Notes under the pieces: generated by a model | Told to the model about the DNA's origin: nothing | The model's input: only the letters and a program-made list of their open reading frames with translations | Database searches by the model: none | Shown here: positions 26,915 to 36,031 of the stretch, piece by piece | How positions within the stretch are numbered: the stretch's first letter is position 1 | How the letters are laid out: each line of letters begins with the position of its first letter | Position numbers and translations under genes: made by a program | Source: Alphaproteobacteria bacterium | Lineage (GTDB): Bacteria; Pseudomonadota; Alphaproteobacteria; Rhodospirillales; Magnetovibrionaceae | DNA length: 46,165 nucleotides | Direction of reading: 5' to 3' | Assembly: GCA_015231605.1 (NCBI GenBank) | Contig: JADGBG010000012.1 | Location: forward strand, 1 to 46,165

Positions 26915-28036
26915 TTACGCCTGTTGCTCCAAAACGTGAAGCAAAAGCTGATGCGTATCCCGCGCCCGGGCGCGCCAGGAATGCTCCTCGACCGCGACGC
27001 GGCGGGCGTTTTCGCCCATTTCCCGGCGCTTTTGCGAATCCTTCGCCAGTTCGGCGACGCACGCCGCCAACCCGGCGGGATCGCCCGGGGGGACAACGTA
27101 GCCGCAAGCGCCACCCCGGACAACCTCCGCCTGGAACGGCATCTCGGTGGCGATCACCGGCACCCCCGACGCTAGGCTTTCGAACAGCTTCAACGGAGCT
27201 AGGCCGGTGCTGGCCCGCCCTTCCAGGTTTTCCGTGCACACGAACGCCCCTTCCGCCCGCGCCACCACGGCGGGCAGGGATTCGTAAGGCACGCGGCCCA
27301 GGTAATGGGCGTGGCCGAGCCGGGCGCACACGGCTTCCACCGCCGGGCGCTCCACCCCGTCGCCGGCGAACACGGCGTGCACGTCCTTGGGCCATACATC
27401 CTCATCCAGGGCGGCCAAAACGGTGCGGATTCCCTGCCACGGTGCCATGGTTCCGAAAAACACAATGAACCGGCCGGGAAGGTCGCGGGTATTGTCGTTG
27501 CCGATCTTGGCGGCGTTCGGGGAAAACAGGTCTGTGTTGGCCCCGTTGGGGATGGTGGCGACGGTTTTTTCCGGCCCGGCGATTGTTCGGCACATGCCCT
27601 GAAGGCCATCGGTGACGGCAACCACGGCGGATGACCACCGCAACTGAACCGTCATGATCCATGTGAACACGGTTCTCATCCGCCGGGTAATCGGCCAGGC
27701 GATGAACAGATCGTCGACAGGGCCATTCACCTCGATCACCATCGGAATTCGACGCAACCTGCCCCACAGCGCCACGGGAAAGGATGCCGGATGCCAGCGC
27801 ATGTAATACGCGTCGGGGCGCGTCGCCAAGATCGCGCGCAGGATGGTCGCGAGAATCCCCCAAAGGCGATGCAGCACCCCCGGCAACCGGCTACCGTCAT
27901 ATTGGGGGCTATACAAATCCACGCTCCACCCCTCTTGCCCAAGACCGTTGATGATTTCGTGGACGTGAGTGAAGGAGGCATGGCCCTGGCGCTTGGGCTC
28001 CGGGCTGAAGTACATCAGCTTGCGCGATGCGCTCAT
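26915..28036 (-). CDS. Family 4 glycosyltransferase (GT-B)
   Basis: The true start is ATG 28036 (MSASRKLMYFSPEP), giving 373 residues; the longer open frame upstream is a shadow of asnB. The GT-B C-terminal domain shows FVCTENLEG, then LFESLASGVPVIATEMP with the donor-binding Glu, and GYVVPPGDPAGL. GT4 enzymes transfer a sugar with retention from a nucleotide donor on the cytoplasmic face. The start overlaps the asnB 3 stop by ATGA, so an amidotransferase and this transferase are made together. A 57-base gap separates its stop from the wbpB start. The sugar is not identifiable. Confidence 0.88.
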   Translation of the reverse strand: MSASRKLMYFSPEPKRQGHASFTHVHEIINGLGQEGWSVDLYSPQYDGSRLPGVLHRLWGILATILRAILATRPDAYYMRWHPASFPVALWGRLRRIPMVIEVNGPVDDLFIAWPITRRMRTVFTWIMTVQLRWSSAVVAVTDGLQGMCRTIAGPEKTVATIPNGANTDLFSPNAAKIGNDNTRDLPGRFIVFFGTMAPWQGIRTVLAALDEDVWPKDVHAVFAGDGVERPAVEAVCARLGHAHYLGRVPYESLPAVVARAEGAFVCTENLEGRASTGLAPLKLFESLASGVPVIATEMPFQAEVVRGGACGYVVPPGDPAGLAACVAELAKDSQKRREMGENARRVAVEEHSWRARARDTHQLLLHVLEQQA

Positions 28037-29958
28037 GGATCGAACCTCACATCGTAAAGCGCGGCCCAACGCGCCAGATTGACCCAGCGCCATACGTCCC
28101 CGGTCAAGCGCCTGCCGCCGGATCGAACCGCCTCGATTTCCTGGCTCATGGCGCGCGAATCGAAGGCGGGAATCGCGTTCATCATATCGCTCGACAGCAC
28201 GCCGTCCAACCATTCTCCCGCCTCCGCCAGCCACGTTTCCTCGGGCGCGGCGAAACCGATCTTGTCGCGGCGGTCCAGGATCGCGTCCGGAGCCAATCCG
28301 CGCGCGGCCCGGCGGAACACGGCCTTGGTCACGCCTTGATCCGATATCAGGAACGCCTCGGGCAGGCTGTATAGGAATTCGACCAAGGCCGTGGTCAGGA
28401 ACGGCACCCGGCTTTCCACCGAATGGGCCATGGAATTGCGGTCCTGATAGCGCAGCAGGGACGGCAGGACCCGGTCGGTGAGGCTCTCCGCCAGCTCATG
28501 GCGGAGCACGTCCCCTCGCACCGGCTTTTGCGGAGCGACGGGGCGCACGCCCTGCCTGGCGAACCACGACACGTCCATCCAGCCCGGCATTAGCCCTTCC
28601 CCCACCAGGCGCCGCGCGGGGCCTTGCAGGGCCTGGGGCAGCACGAACCGCATGGCGCGGAGCGCGACGCCCGTCTTTGCGTCGAGACCGCGCCAAAACC
28701 GCAGCGCGCGGCCCCATTCCCCGTCCTGCGCCATGGTCGCCAGCCGCGCCGCCAGGAACGGGGTGTAACCGGCCAAAATCTCGTCCGCGCCCTGGCCGTC
28801 CAGCGTAACCTTGATGCCGTTTTGCCGCGCCAGGGCGAACACCCGGTTTTGCGCGAAGATCGAGGTGCTGCCGAACGGTTCGCCCTGGGTCGCGATCAGG
28901 GCGTCCAGGCCGTCCACCAATTGCCGGCCGGTAAGGCTGACCTTGTGTGGCGTGGCATGGGCGGCATCGGCCGCCATGTCGGCCCAGGCCTCTTCATTGA
29001 TGTTCGATCCCGCGGCGACGAAGGTGAAGGTGTGCAGATCCAATCCGTCCCCTTCCAGCGCGCGCATGGCGCCGACCACGGCGGAACTGTCGATGCCCCC
29101 CGACAACGCCGCGCCCACCGGAACGTCGGAACGCAGGTGCAGGCGCACGCTGTCCAGGAACAACCGGCGCAGCTCGGTTGCCGCCTCGTCGAATCCGATG
29201 TCCAGGGTCGGGCCGAGTTCCGCGCGCCAATAGCGCCGGGGCACAATCTGATCCGGCCGGGTCAGGTCCACCACCGCGAAATGCGCGGGCGGAAGATGTT
29301 CGATGCCCGCGAACAGGGTGCGCGCGCCCCGGTCCGTCAGACCGAAGCGCAGATAATCGTAGAGCGCGGAGGGCTCCACCCGGCGACTGACGCCGGATAC
29401 GCAGAGCAGCGAGGCGATTTCGGATGCGAACGCCAAGCCGCCCTTCACGCGGGCATAGCTCAATGGCTTGATGCCGAACGGGTCGCGCGCCAGGGTGAGG
29501 GTGCGGTTCGCCGTGTCCAGAAGGGCGAAAGCGAACATGCCGGTGAGACGGGGCAGCGCCCTTTGCACGCCCCACTTGGCCAGGGCCTGGAGCAGAACCT
29601 CGGTGTCGGAATGGGTGGCGAAGGCAACGCCCTCGCCCTGCAACTCCGCCTTCAGTTCGAGGTAATTGTAGATTTCGCCGTTGAATACGATGGCGAAGCG
29701 GCCGTCGGCGGTGGCCATCGGCTGCCAGCCGCCCTCGCCCTCGTCGATGATGCTGAGGCGGCGATGCGCCAGGGCGAGGCTGGCTTCGCCGACGGCTTCG
29801 AGCGGATCGCGGGACAGGGCTACTCCGGCCTCCGGGCTCCATCCCAGGTATCCCAGGTCGTCCGGCCCGCGATGCTCCATCGCCCCCGACATCAGCTTGA
29901 TGTCCAAGGCCGCCACCGTGCGCCCCGACGGCGCGATGATCCCCGCGATCCCGCACAT
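28033..29958 (-). CDS. asnB: Asparagine synthase (glutamine-hydrolysing) type amidotransferase 3
   Basis: The start is ATG 29958 (MCGIAG, 641 residues), which exposes the required Cys2; the upstream extension of the frame would bury it. HRGPDD lies at 29-34, FNGEIYNY at 92-99 and SGGIDS at 286-291. LDGQGADEILAGY and RYQDRNSMAHSVESRVPF are conserved synthetase segments. It is sandwiched between two GT4 genes (4-base overlap on one side, 2-base gap on the other). This intimate pairing with glycosyltransferases fits amidation of a sugar carboxyl. The synthetase segment has LDGQGADE where other copies have SGDGADE, a small difference in the ATP/substrate loop. Confidence 0.9.
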   Translation of the reverse strand: MCGIAGIIAPSGRTVAALDIKLMSGAMEHRGPDDLGYLGWSPEAGVALSRDPLEAVGEASLALAHRRLSIIDEGEGGWQPMATADGRFAIVFNGEIYNYLELKAELQGEGVAFATHSDTEVLLQALAKWGVQRALPRLTGMFAFALLDTANRTLTLARDPFGIKPLSYARVKGGLAFASEIASLLCVSGVSRRVEPSALYDYLRFGLTDRGARTLFAGIEHLPPAHFAVVDLTRPDQIVPRRYWRAELGPTLDIGFDEAATELRRLFLDSVRLHLRSDVPVGAALSGGIDSSAVVGAMRALEGDGLDLHTFTFVAAGSNINEEAWADMAADAAHATPHKVSLTGRQLVDGLDALIATQGEPFGSTSIFAQNRVFALARQNGIKVTLDGQGADEILAGYTPFLAARLATMAQDGEWGRALRFWRGLDAKTGVALRAMRFVLPQALQGPARRLVGEGLMPGWMDVSWFARQGVRPVAPQKPVRGDVLRHELAESLTDRVLPSLLRYQDRNSMAHSVESRVPFLTTALVEFLYSLPEAFLISDQGVTKAVFRRAARGLAPDAILDRRDKIGFAAPEETWLAEAGEWLDGVLSSDMMNAIPAFDSRAMSQEIEAVRSGGRRLTGDVWRWVNLARWAALYDVRFDP

Positions 29959-29960
29959 GG

Positions 29961-31037
29961 CTAACGCACCAACGCCTTCATGCGGGCCTCGACCAGGCGC
30001 GCCTGGGTTTCGAAATCCGCCTTGTCGCGCACCAGCGCCATGCCCCGACCGGACAGGCGGGCACAGAGCTCCGCGTCGTTCAACAGCGCCATCACGGCCC
30101 CGGCCACGGCGCCGGGCTCGGGCTTCGCGAACCACGCGGTTTCGCCGTGGGTGAACAACGCCTTGAAGCGCTCCAAGTCGGTCAGCACCACCGGCGCGCC
30201 GCAGGCCATCGCCTCCATCACCGATTGGGGCGTGCCGTCGCTGGGCGGCAGGCTCAATACCACGTCGGCGGCGCTGTAGCTGGCGGCCATTTCGGCGGTG
30301 CTCACGGCCGGGACGAAGATCACGCGATCCGCGACGCCCAACGCTTGCACCTTGTCCTCGACCTTGGCGCGGTAGGCGGCGTCTTCGTTATACGTGCTGA
30401 TCACCAGCGTGACGCCGGGAACCCGCGCCAGGGCCTCGACCATCACCATTTGGTTATAAAGCGGCTTGAGCATGCGCGGACTGAACGCCACCCGGTCGTC
30501 CACGGACACGCCCCATTCGGCGCGGCGGCGCGCAGCGCCATCCGGGTCGGGGCGAAACAACCGCGCATCCACCCCCCACACCACGTCGAGGATGCGCTCG
30601 CGCGCCACGCCCCAGCGGGCCACGACCTCTCCCAGCATCGGCGATTTGACCGTCACCAGATCCGCGCCCAACACCGCGCGCCGTGTCAGCCAGCGGCCGA
30701 TGGGGCCGAGGGACCCTTGCTCGTCGAACAGCACGTCGCCGCCCATCACCGTGATCACCAGGGGCCGCTTGCCCAACAGCCACGCCATCCAGGTCGTCAG
30801 TTCGGCGGCATAGTGGGCGTGGTACACGTCGGCGCGGGCGGCCTTGACCGCCCCGAACACGGCTTTCAGCCATCCCAGACGCCCCCGCCCCTGGCGCGCG
30901 CAGGTGACGACGGGCAGACCCTGGGCGTCTCCCGGCGCAGGGGTGATCAACGTCACCGCGTGGCCGAAATCCGCGAACACCTTGGCCCGTGCGACAACGT
31001 GGGCGCTGGTGGCGGCGCCGAGCGCGCAAATCTTCAC
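29961..31037 (-). CDS. Family 4 glycosyltransferase (GT-B)
   Basis: I place the start at GTG 31037 (VKICALGAATSAHV, 358 residues). It overlaps the asnB 4 stop as GTGA and puts the first strand at the N-terminus; the longer frame upstream is a shadow. GT-B features are YHAHYAAELTTW and TVMGGDVLFDE in the N-domain and SPRMLKPLYNQ. The donor-site segment MEAMACGAPVVLTDLERF and then THGETAWFAKPE follow. It should add one sugar of the repeat unit in the cytoplasm. It is flanked on both sides by AsnB genes. It is only family-level similar to the GT4 at 26915. Confidence 0.88.
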   Translation of the reverse strand: MKICALGAATSAHVVARAKVFADFGHAVTLITPAPGDAQGLPVVTCARQGRGRLGWLKAVFGAVKAARADVYHAHYAAELTTWMAWLLGKRPLVITVMGGDVLFDEQGSLGPIGRWLTRRAVLGADLVTVKSPMLGEVVARWGVARERILDVVWGVDARLFRPDPDGAARRRAEWGVSVDDRVAFSPRMLKPLYNQMVMVEALARVPGVTLVISTYNEDAAYRAKVEDKVQALGVADRVIFVPAVSTAEMAASYSAADVVLSLPPSDGTPQSVMEAMACGAPVVLTDLERFKALFTHGETAWFAKPEPGAVAGAVMALLNDAELCARLSGRGMALVRDKADFETQARLVEARMKALVR

Positions 31038-32971
31038 CGTCCCCCTCCCATCCAGTGATCGCGCCAAGACTGGTACATCAGCACGGTCCACAGTTTGACT
31101 TCGTTGTTCACCCGCCCCGTCAGGTGCGCGTCCCAGGCGGCGCGGATGGGTGCGGCGTCGAGCAGACCGTCGCACTCCAGCTTCGCCGGATCCAAAAGGT
31201 CCTCGGCCCAATCGCGCAACGGGCCGCGCAACCATTCCCCGATGGGAATGCCGAACCCCATCTTGGGCCGTTCGAACAGTTCCCGCGGCACCCGGCGCGA
31301 CAGAACTTCGCGCAGGATCCATTTGCCCTGGCCGTCGCGCACGCGCATGTGGCGCGGCAAACGATAGGCGAATTCGGCGATGCGGTGATCCAGCAAGGGC
31401 ACGCGGGCTTCCAGGCTCACCGCCATGCTGGCGCGGTCCACCTTGGCGAGGATGTCGTCGGACAGGTATGTCAGGCCGTCCATCACCTGCATGCGTTCCT
31501 GGAACGGCGCGATGTCGGCGGCCAGGGATGCGTCCCACAACACCCCATGGGGTTCGGACGCCCCCGCGACCAGGGTTTCGGGATCTTCCCATACGGTGAC
31601 GAGACGGCGGAACAACGCGCCTTCGTCTTCGATCGCCAGAAGATCCGCCGCCTTGTGCGCCTTGATGCCCAACAGGCGCGGACGCATGCCGGACGGCAGC
31701 AGGCCACCCAGCGCGTCCCACTGGCCGGGACTCAGCGCCCGGATGCCGCCCGCCAGGGCATGCTTGACGAATCCCGGAAGCAACGCCGTGCGCCGGCGCA
31801 GCCGTTCACCCCAGAAATAGCGATTGTAGCCACAAAACAGTTCGTCCCCGCCGTCTCCGGACAGGGACACGATGACGGATCGGCGCGCCAGTTTGCTGAC
31901 CAGAAACGTGGGAATTTGCGAACTGTCGGCGAACGGTTCGTCATAAAAGGTGGGCAACGCCGGGATCACCGCCCGCGCGTCGTCGGGGGTAACGTAAAGC
32001 TCCGTGTGCTCGGTCCCCAGATGGCGGGCGATGGCCTTGGCGTGTTGCGCCTCGTTATAGCCCGGCTCGCCCATGCCGATGGAAAAGGTGTGGACCGGCC
32101 CCGTGCTTTCGGCCTTCATGGCCGCGACCACGGTGGAGCTGTCGATGCCACCGGACAGAAAGGCCCCGACCGGCACGTCGGCGACCATGCGCCGGCGCAC
32201 GGCATCGCGGATCAGGCGGTCCAGTTCATCCACCGCCTCGCCGTCGCCAAGATCGAACGGGTTGGCCAGCCCGCGCTTCGCCACCTCGCGCAACGACCAG
32301 AACGTCCGCTGCTTTCCCCTGCCGTCCCGCCATTCAAGCACGGTTCCGGGCGTCAGTTTGCGCACACCCCTGAAGATCGAATGCGGCGCGGGCACGTAGT
32401 TGAAGCGCAGGTACGACGCCAGGGCGTCCCGGTCGATTTCGCGCCGCCATCCTTGCAGCGCCATCAGCGCCTTGAGCTCGGAACCGAACACCAGCTTGCC
32501 GTCCACCTCGCCCCAATACAACGGCTTGATGCCAAAACGGTCGCGCGCCAAGGTCAGCGTGCGCGTCTCGCGATCCCACAACGCGAAGGCGAACATGCCG
32601 ATCAGCTTGCCCACCGTGGCCTCGACGCCCCAGCGCGCGCAGGCTTCCAGGATCACCTCGGTGTCGGAATGGCCGCGCCAGGAGATCCCGTCCAGGTCGC
32701 GGCGCAGTTCCTTGGCGTTGTAGATTTCGCCGTTGTAGACGATGACATGACGCCCCGCCGCGCCGACCATGGGCTGATGCCCGGCCGGGGACAGGTCGAT
32801 GATGGACAGGCGGGCCTGCGCCAGCGCCACGCCGGATGGGGCGTCCACCCACACGCCGCGGTCGTCCGGGCCGCGATGGGTCATGGCGCGGGCCATGGCG
32901 TCGGCGTCCCGTTCCAACGCCCCCGCGTCGGTGGACGCGATCAAATCCAGATAACCGGCGATACCACACAT
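31034..32971 (-). CDS. asnB: Asparagine synthase (glutamine-hydrolysing) type amidotransferase 4
   Basis: The 645-residue protein starts MCGIAGYLDL with catalytic Cys2. HRGPDD is at 32-37, YNGEIYN at 79-85 and the PP-loop SGGIDS at 273-278. SLSGDGGDELFCGYNRY and LAKVDRASMAVSLEARVPLLD are the conserved synthetase segments. It most resembles asnB 1 by eye (both have SGDGGDELFCGYxRY, VKVDRASM-type segments and RPKMGF), and less the copies at 16435 and 28033. This suggests two subgroups among the four. It stands 8 bases after a methyltransferase and overlaps a GT4 gene by 4 bases. The family is certain; the acceptor is not. Confidence 0.9.
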   Translation of the reverse strand: MCGIAGYLDLIASTDAGALERDADAMARAMTHRGPDDRGVWVDAPSGVALAQARLSIIDLSPAGHQPMVGAAGRHVIVYNGEIYNAKELRRDLDGISWRGHSDTEVILEACARWGVEATVGKLIGMFAFALWDRETRTLTLARDRFGIKPLYWGEVDGKLVFGSELKALMALQGWRREIDRDALASYLRFNYVPAPHSIFRGVRKLTPGTVLEWRDGRGKQRTFWSLREVAKRGLANPFDLGDGEAVDELDRLIRDAVRRRMVADVPVGAFLSGGIDSSTVVAAMKAESTGPVHTFSIGMGEPGYNEAQHAKAIARHLGTEHTELYVTPDDARAVIPALPTFYDEPFADSSQIPTFLVSKLARRSVIVSLSGDGGDELFCGYNRYFWGERLRRRTALLPGFVKHALAGGIRALSPGQWDALGGLLPSGMRPRLLGIKAHKAADLLAIEDEGALFRRLVTVWEDPETLVAGASEPHGVLWDASLAADIAPFQERMQVMDGLTYLSDDILAKVDRASMAVSLEARVPLLDHRIAEFAYRLPRHMRVRDGQGKWILREVLSRRVPRELFERPKMGFGIPIGEWLRGPLRDWAEDLLDPAKLECDGLLDAAPIRAAWDAHLTGRVNNEVKLWTVLMYQSWRDHWMGGGR

Positions 32972-32979
32972 GTCCGGGG

Positions 32980-33972
32980 TCAGTCCTCGGGTCTGTTGGC
33001 CGTGCCGACCACGCCGTTGGGGCCGAGCCGCACGTCGATATTTTCCAACCCTGCTTCTTCATGCCAGCGTTGGAAGGTTTCGGGCGTCTGGGGAATGTCG
33101 AATCGGGGCGACAGCATGTCGAAGGTGTCGAGATACGCCCATTCCTTGAGCGTGGCGTCGTCGGCGTCGGGCATCTGGGTGGAATAGTCGGCGATCAGCA
33201 GGCGCCAGTTGATGGCTTCGCCCACGCGTGGGATGCGGCGGATCACCCGCGCCAGCGGCCACATCAGATTGATCCAGCCCTTGCACAGGCGATAGAGCTT
33301 TTGCGGATCCATGGTGCGCGTGAACGGCCGCACCCAATAGCGGGTGTTGAGGTAGTAGCGCTTGAAGGTCTTGAGATAGATGTCGGTCGCCAGCTTCGCG
33401 CCGGGCTTCAGCATCCGGGTCAGGGCCAGAAAAGAGGCGTGCGGGTCAGGCGTGTGTTGCAGCACGCCGAAACAGAACACCTTGTCGAAGGACGCTTGCA
33501 CGAACGGCATTTCATAGATGTTGGCCTGCACCAGAAGCAGGTTGTCGTGTCCACCATTGGACGCGTAGTTCGGTTCCACCGCCTGGGAATAATCGAACGA
33601 CACCACCATCGCGCCGGTGCCCAAAAGATGCTCGGTAAACCGTCCCGAACCGGACCCAGCCTCCAGGATCACTTGGCCTTCCAACTCGCGGTCCCAACCG
33701 CTGACCCCGAACACCCGCTCCTCGGACATTTTGTGGTTGGCGTCGGCGTCGAACTGGGTGCGGGCATGGACCTGCCATTCGAAGCCGAAATTGGCGGCGT
33801 AGTTGTCGGCGTCGACGAAGCGGGGAATGAAATTGACGATGGGATAGGTGAAGCCGGACCGCGTGAGCAGTTGCCCGGACTTCACGTGGTCGTTCTCCAT
33901 CACCGCGTCGAACAGATGCAGTTCCACACCGCTTTTGGGACAGCGCAGGTATTTCAAGTGTTCCAAACGCAT
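32980..33972 (-). CDS. Class I SAM-dependent methyltransferase with degenerate Trm112-like N-terminus
   Basis: The 330-residue protein starts with a Trm112-like segment (LKYLRCPKSG, then FTYPIVNFIPRFV), but only one cysteine (C11) of the zinc site remains. SAM-binding motif I is a textbook VILEAGSGSGR at 101-111, followed by VSFDYSQAVE and CFGVLQHTPDP. Enzymes like this are frequent in O-antigen loci and probably methylate a sugar hydroxyl or carrier-linked oligosaccharide. The gene is 3 bases downstream of the SDR and 8 bases upstream of asnB 4 in the same run. Loss of the zinc cysteines sets it apart from the methyltransferase at 6017. Confidence 0.87.
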   Translation of the reverse strand: MRLEHLKYLRCPKSGVELHLFDAVMENDHVKSGQLLTRSGFTYPIVNFIPRFVDADNYAANFGFEWQVHARTQFDADANHKMSEERVFGVSGWDRELEGQVILEAGSGSGRFTEHLLGTGAMVVSFDYSQAVEPNYASNGGHDNLLLVQANIYEMPFVQASFDKVFCFGVLQHTPDPHASFLALTRMLKPGAKLATDIYLKTFKRYYLNTRYWVRPFTRTMDPQKLYRLCKGWINLMWPLARVIRRIPRVGEAINWRLLIADYSTQMPDADDATLKEWAYLDTFDMLSPRFDIPQTPETFQRWHEEAGLENIDVRLGPNGVVGTANRPED

Positions 33973-33975
33973 GGT

Positions 33976-34974
33976 TCAGTCCGCCGTTCTTACATGTTCG
34001 ACCAGGTCCTTCAAGGCGTCCTCCAACGGGCGTGGGGTCCAGCCCAGAACTGTTCGCGCCTTGGTATTGTCGCCAAACGACACCATGGTTTCGCCGGGGC
34101 GCATGCCCCGTGCCCCAAAGTCCAACAATGCCCGGTCCGCACCGACGGCGTCAGCGAGGCCTTCCAACAAGGTCTTCACCCGCGTCGCCGCACCGGAACA
34201 GATGTTAAAGACGTCAAATGTTTGGCGGTGGAAGTCGTCCGCCAGCTTGACGTAAGCATTGCACAGATCCCTAATCCCTAAGAAGTCGCGCTTCTGCTCA
34301 CACGGCGACAGCCCCGCCGTCTTGCCCGCGACCAGTTGCCGGGTCACGAAATCCATCAGCTTGCCCGGCGCGTCCAGGGGCCCCACCGGAATGTACAGCC
34401 GCGCCACCCGCGTGGCCACGCCGTACTGGCACGCCAAGCGGTGCGCCTCGACCGTTTCGGCCAGCTTGGACACGCCGTAGGGCAGGTCCGGCCAGCACAC
34501 GTCGTCTTCGCGGTTGGCGGCGTCGGAGGCGCTGTATTCCATGCTGGACCCAGTGACGATCACGCCGCAGCCGCGTCCGTACAGGGTGCGGTACAACGGC
34601 TCCAGCGCCACCACGTTCAACGCCAGGGATTTTTCCAGGTCGTAGTCCCGGCTGGCGTAATTGTCGGCGTAACCCGCGTGCTGCACCCACAAAACGGGCG
34701 CGTATTCGTCTACCAACACCGCCGCCGCATCCGCGTCGGTCAGGTCGCACACCGCGAACGCGACACGCCCTGCGATGAAGTCCAGCCGTTGGGCGCGGAT
34801 CCCGTCGTAAGTTTCGCGCGCACGGCTGGTCACCGCCACCACGGCCCACCCGGCGTCGGCGTAGGCGCGCGCCAGATGGCAGCCGACGAAGCTGCTGGCG
34901 CCCGTGACGATGGCTGTGCGTTCAGGAGGCTGGGCACGCCCCACCATTTTGCGGTAGGGCCTTTCAATTGCCAT
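33976..34974 (-). CDS. NAD-dependent epimerase/dehydratase (extended SDR), possible CDP-4-keto-6-deoxyhexose reductase/epimerase
   Basis: From ATG 34974 the protein has about 332 residues; ATG 34947 (MVGRAQPPERT) is a slightly shorter alternative. The Rossmann motif is VTGASSFVGCH and the catalytic YxxxK is YGVSKLAE, with SSMEYS providing the Ser. RPGETMVSFGDNTKAR near the C-terminus is typical of GDP/NDP-sugar SDRs. It sits directly after rfbG, overlapping it by 11 bases with the longer start. A reaction on CDP-4-keto-6-deoxyglucose, such as C4 reduction, is therefore a reasonable inference. Other sugar nucleotides are possible. Composition here looks GC-rich, unlike rfbG upstream. Confidence 0.82.
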   Translation of the reverse strand: MAIERPYRKMVGRAQPPERTAIVTGASSFVGCHLARAYADAGWAVVAVTSRARETYDGIRAQRLDFIAGRVAFAVCDLTDADAAAVLVDEYAPVLWVQHAGYADNYASRDYDLEKSLALNVVALEPLYRTLYGRGCGVIVTGSSMEYSASDAANREDDVCWPDLPYGVSKLAETVEAHRLACQYGVATRVARLYIPVGPLDAPGKLMDFVTRQLVAGKTAGLSPCEQKRDFLGIRDLCNAYVKLADDFHRQTFDVFNICSGAATRVKTLLEGLADAVGADRALLDFGARGMRPGETMVSFGDNTKARTVLGWTPRPLEDALKDLVEHVRTAD

Positions 34975-36031
34975 CAGCCATATAGCCATTGATCTGTTGC
35001 GATGTGACGGTTTGAGGGTCCACGCCTTCCGCGACCAACTTGTACCAAGACAGGGTCTTGTCGACCGCCGTATTGAAATCCCATCTTGCACGCCAATCCA
35101 ACTTACGCTTTGCTTTCTCACTGCTCAACGTGAGCAACTGCGCCTCATGCGGTGCGTTCGGATCGACCTTTTCCACCACGCGCGCCCCCCCCCAGCTTGC
35201 TGCCGCCTGGAATGCCAACTCACGGACAGGGCGGACATCCTCATTGTCGGGCCCGAAATTCCATGCGCCACACGCATTCTCGTCCCCGCCGAGAAGACGC
35301 TGCGCAAGTAACAAATAGCCTGACAAGGGTTCGAGAACATGCTGCCAGGGCCTTACAGACAACGGATTACGCACGACCGCATCTTCCCGAGCCATAAATG
35401 CACGGACACAATCAGGAACGATCCGATCTTTTGACCAATCGCCGCCACCGATGACGTTCCCAGCCCGTGCTGAAGCCGCACCGAAATCGGACCGCCCCGC
35501 CCAAAAAGACTTTTGATAACCTTCGAAAACGATTTCTGCTGCCGCCTTGGAGGCGGAATAGGGGTCATGTCCGCCCAGCTCGTCATTCTCCCTGTAACCC
35601 CAGTCCCATTCCTTATTCCGATAACACTTATCGGTGGTGACGAAAATTAAAGCCTTGACGTCTGGGCACAGGCGAATGGCCTCGAGCAAATTCACACTGC
35701 CTCCGACATTTGTGTCAAACGTGTATTTTGGCTGAACATAGCTTTCCCGAACCAGCGACTGAGCCGCCAAGTGCATCACCACTTCCGGTTTCTCAGCCTC
35801 CAGCACCGATTGAACGGCGTCCAGTTCCCGGATATCACCGTCATGATGCGCAATCCGGTCACGTAACCGCAATTGATCAAACAACGGGGCGTCCGGTTCA
35901 GGAGGCAAGGAGAACCCCGACACTTCCGCCCCCAGGTTCAACAGCCATTCACACAGCCAGCTTCCCTTGAAACCGGTGTCGCCAGTGACCAGGACCCGCC
36001 GTCCCTTGAAAACCGTATAATTCATGGGCAT
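34964..36031 (-). CDS. rfbG: CDP-glucose 4,6-dehydratase
   Basis: The 355-residue protein matches RfbG/DdhB in length and motifs. NAD binds at VTGDTGFKGSW (15-25), the catalytic Tyr158/Lys162 pair lies in DPYSASKAAAE, and VTTDKCYRN is at 131-139. MHLAAQSLVRESY is also typical for this enzyme rather than RmlB. It converts CDP-glucose to CDP-4-keto-6-deoxyglucose, the common precursor of 3,6-dideoxy- and branched sugars. Start and rfbF stop share one base (TAATG). No RfbH (C3 dehydrase) is found in the window, so the pathway probably branches to a 6-deoxy or C-methyl sugar rather than a 3,6-dideoxyhexose. Confidence 0.95.
   Translation of the reverse strand: MPMNYTVFKGRRVLVTGDTGFKGSWLCEWLLNLGAEVSGFSLPPEPDAPLFDQLRLRDRIAHHDGDIRELDAVQSVLEAEKPEVVMHLAAQSLVRESYVQPKYTFDTNVGGSVNLLEAIRLCPDVKALIFVTTDKCYRNKEWDWGYRENDELGGHDPYSASKAAAEIVFEGYQKSFWAGRSDFGAASARAGNVIGGGDWSKDRIVPDCVRAFMAREDAVVRNPLSVRPWQHVLEPLSGYLLLAQRLLGGDENACGAWNFGPDNEDVRPVRELAFQAAASWGGARVVEKVDPNAPHEAQLLTLSSEKAKRKLDWRARWDFNTAVDKTLSWYKLVAEGVDPQTVTSQQINGYMADGN

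Noticed and set aside
29959-30135. N-terminal extension of the asnB 3 frame to 30135
   Set aside because: AsnB needs Cys2 at the N-terminus; the Met before CGIAG at 29958 is the proper start, and the extension overlaps the GT4 gene.
28624-34281. Open frames of 446, 732 and 481 codons on the plus strand within the asnB/GT4/methyltransferase region
   Set aside because: All are antisense to genes with clear catalytic motifs; their translations lack any recognisable fold.
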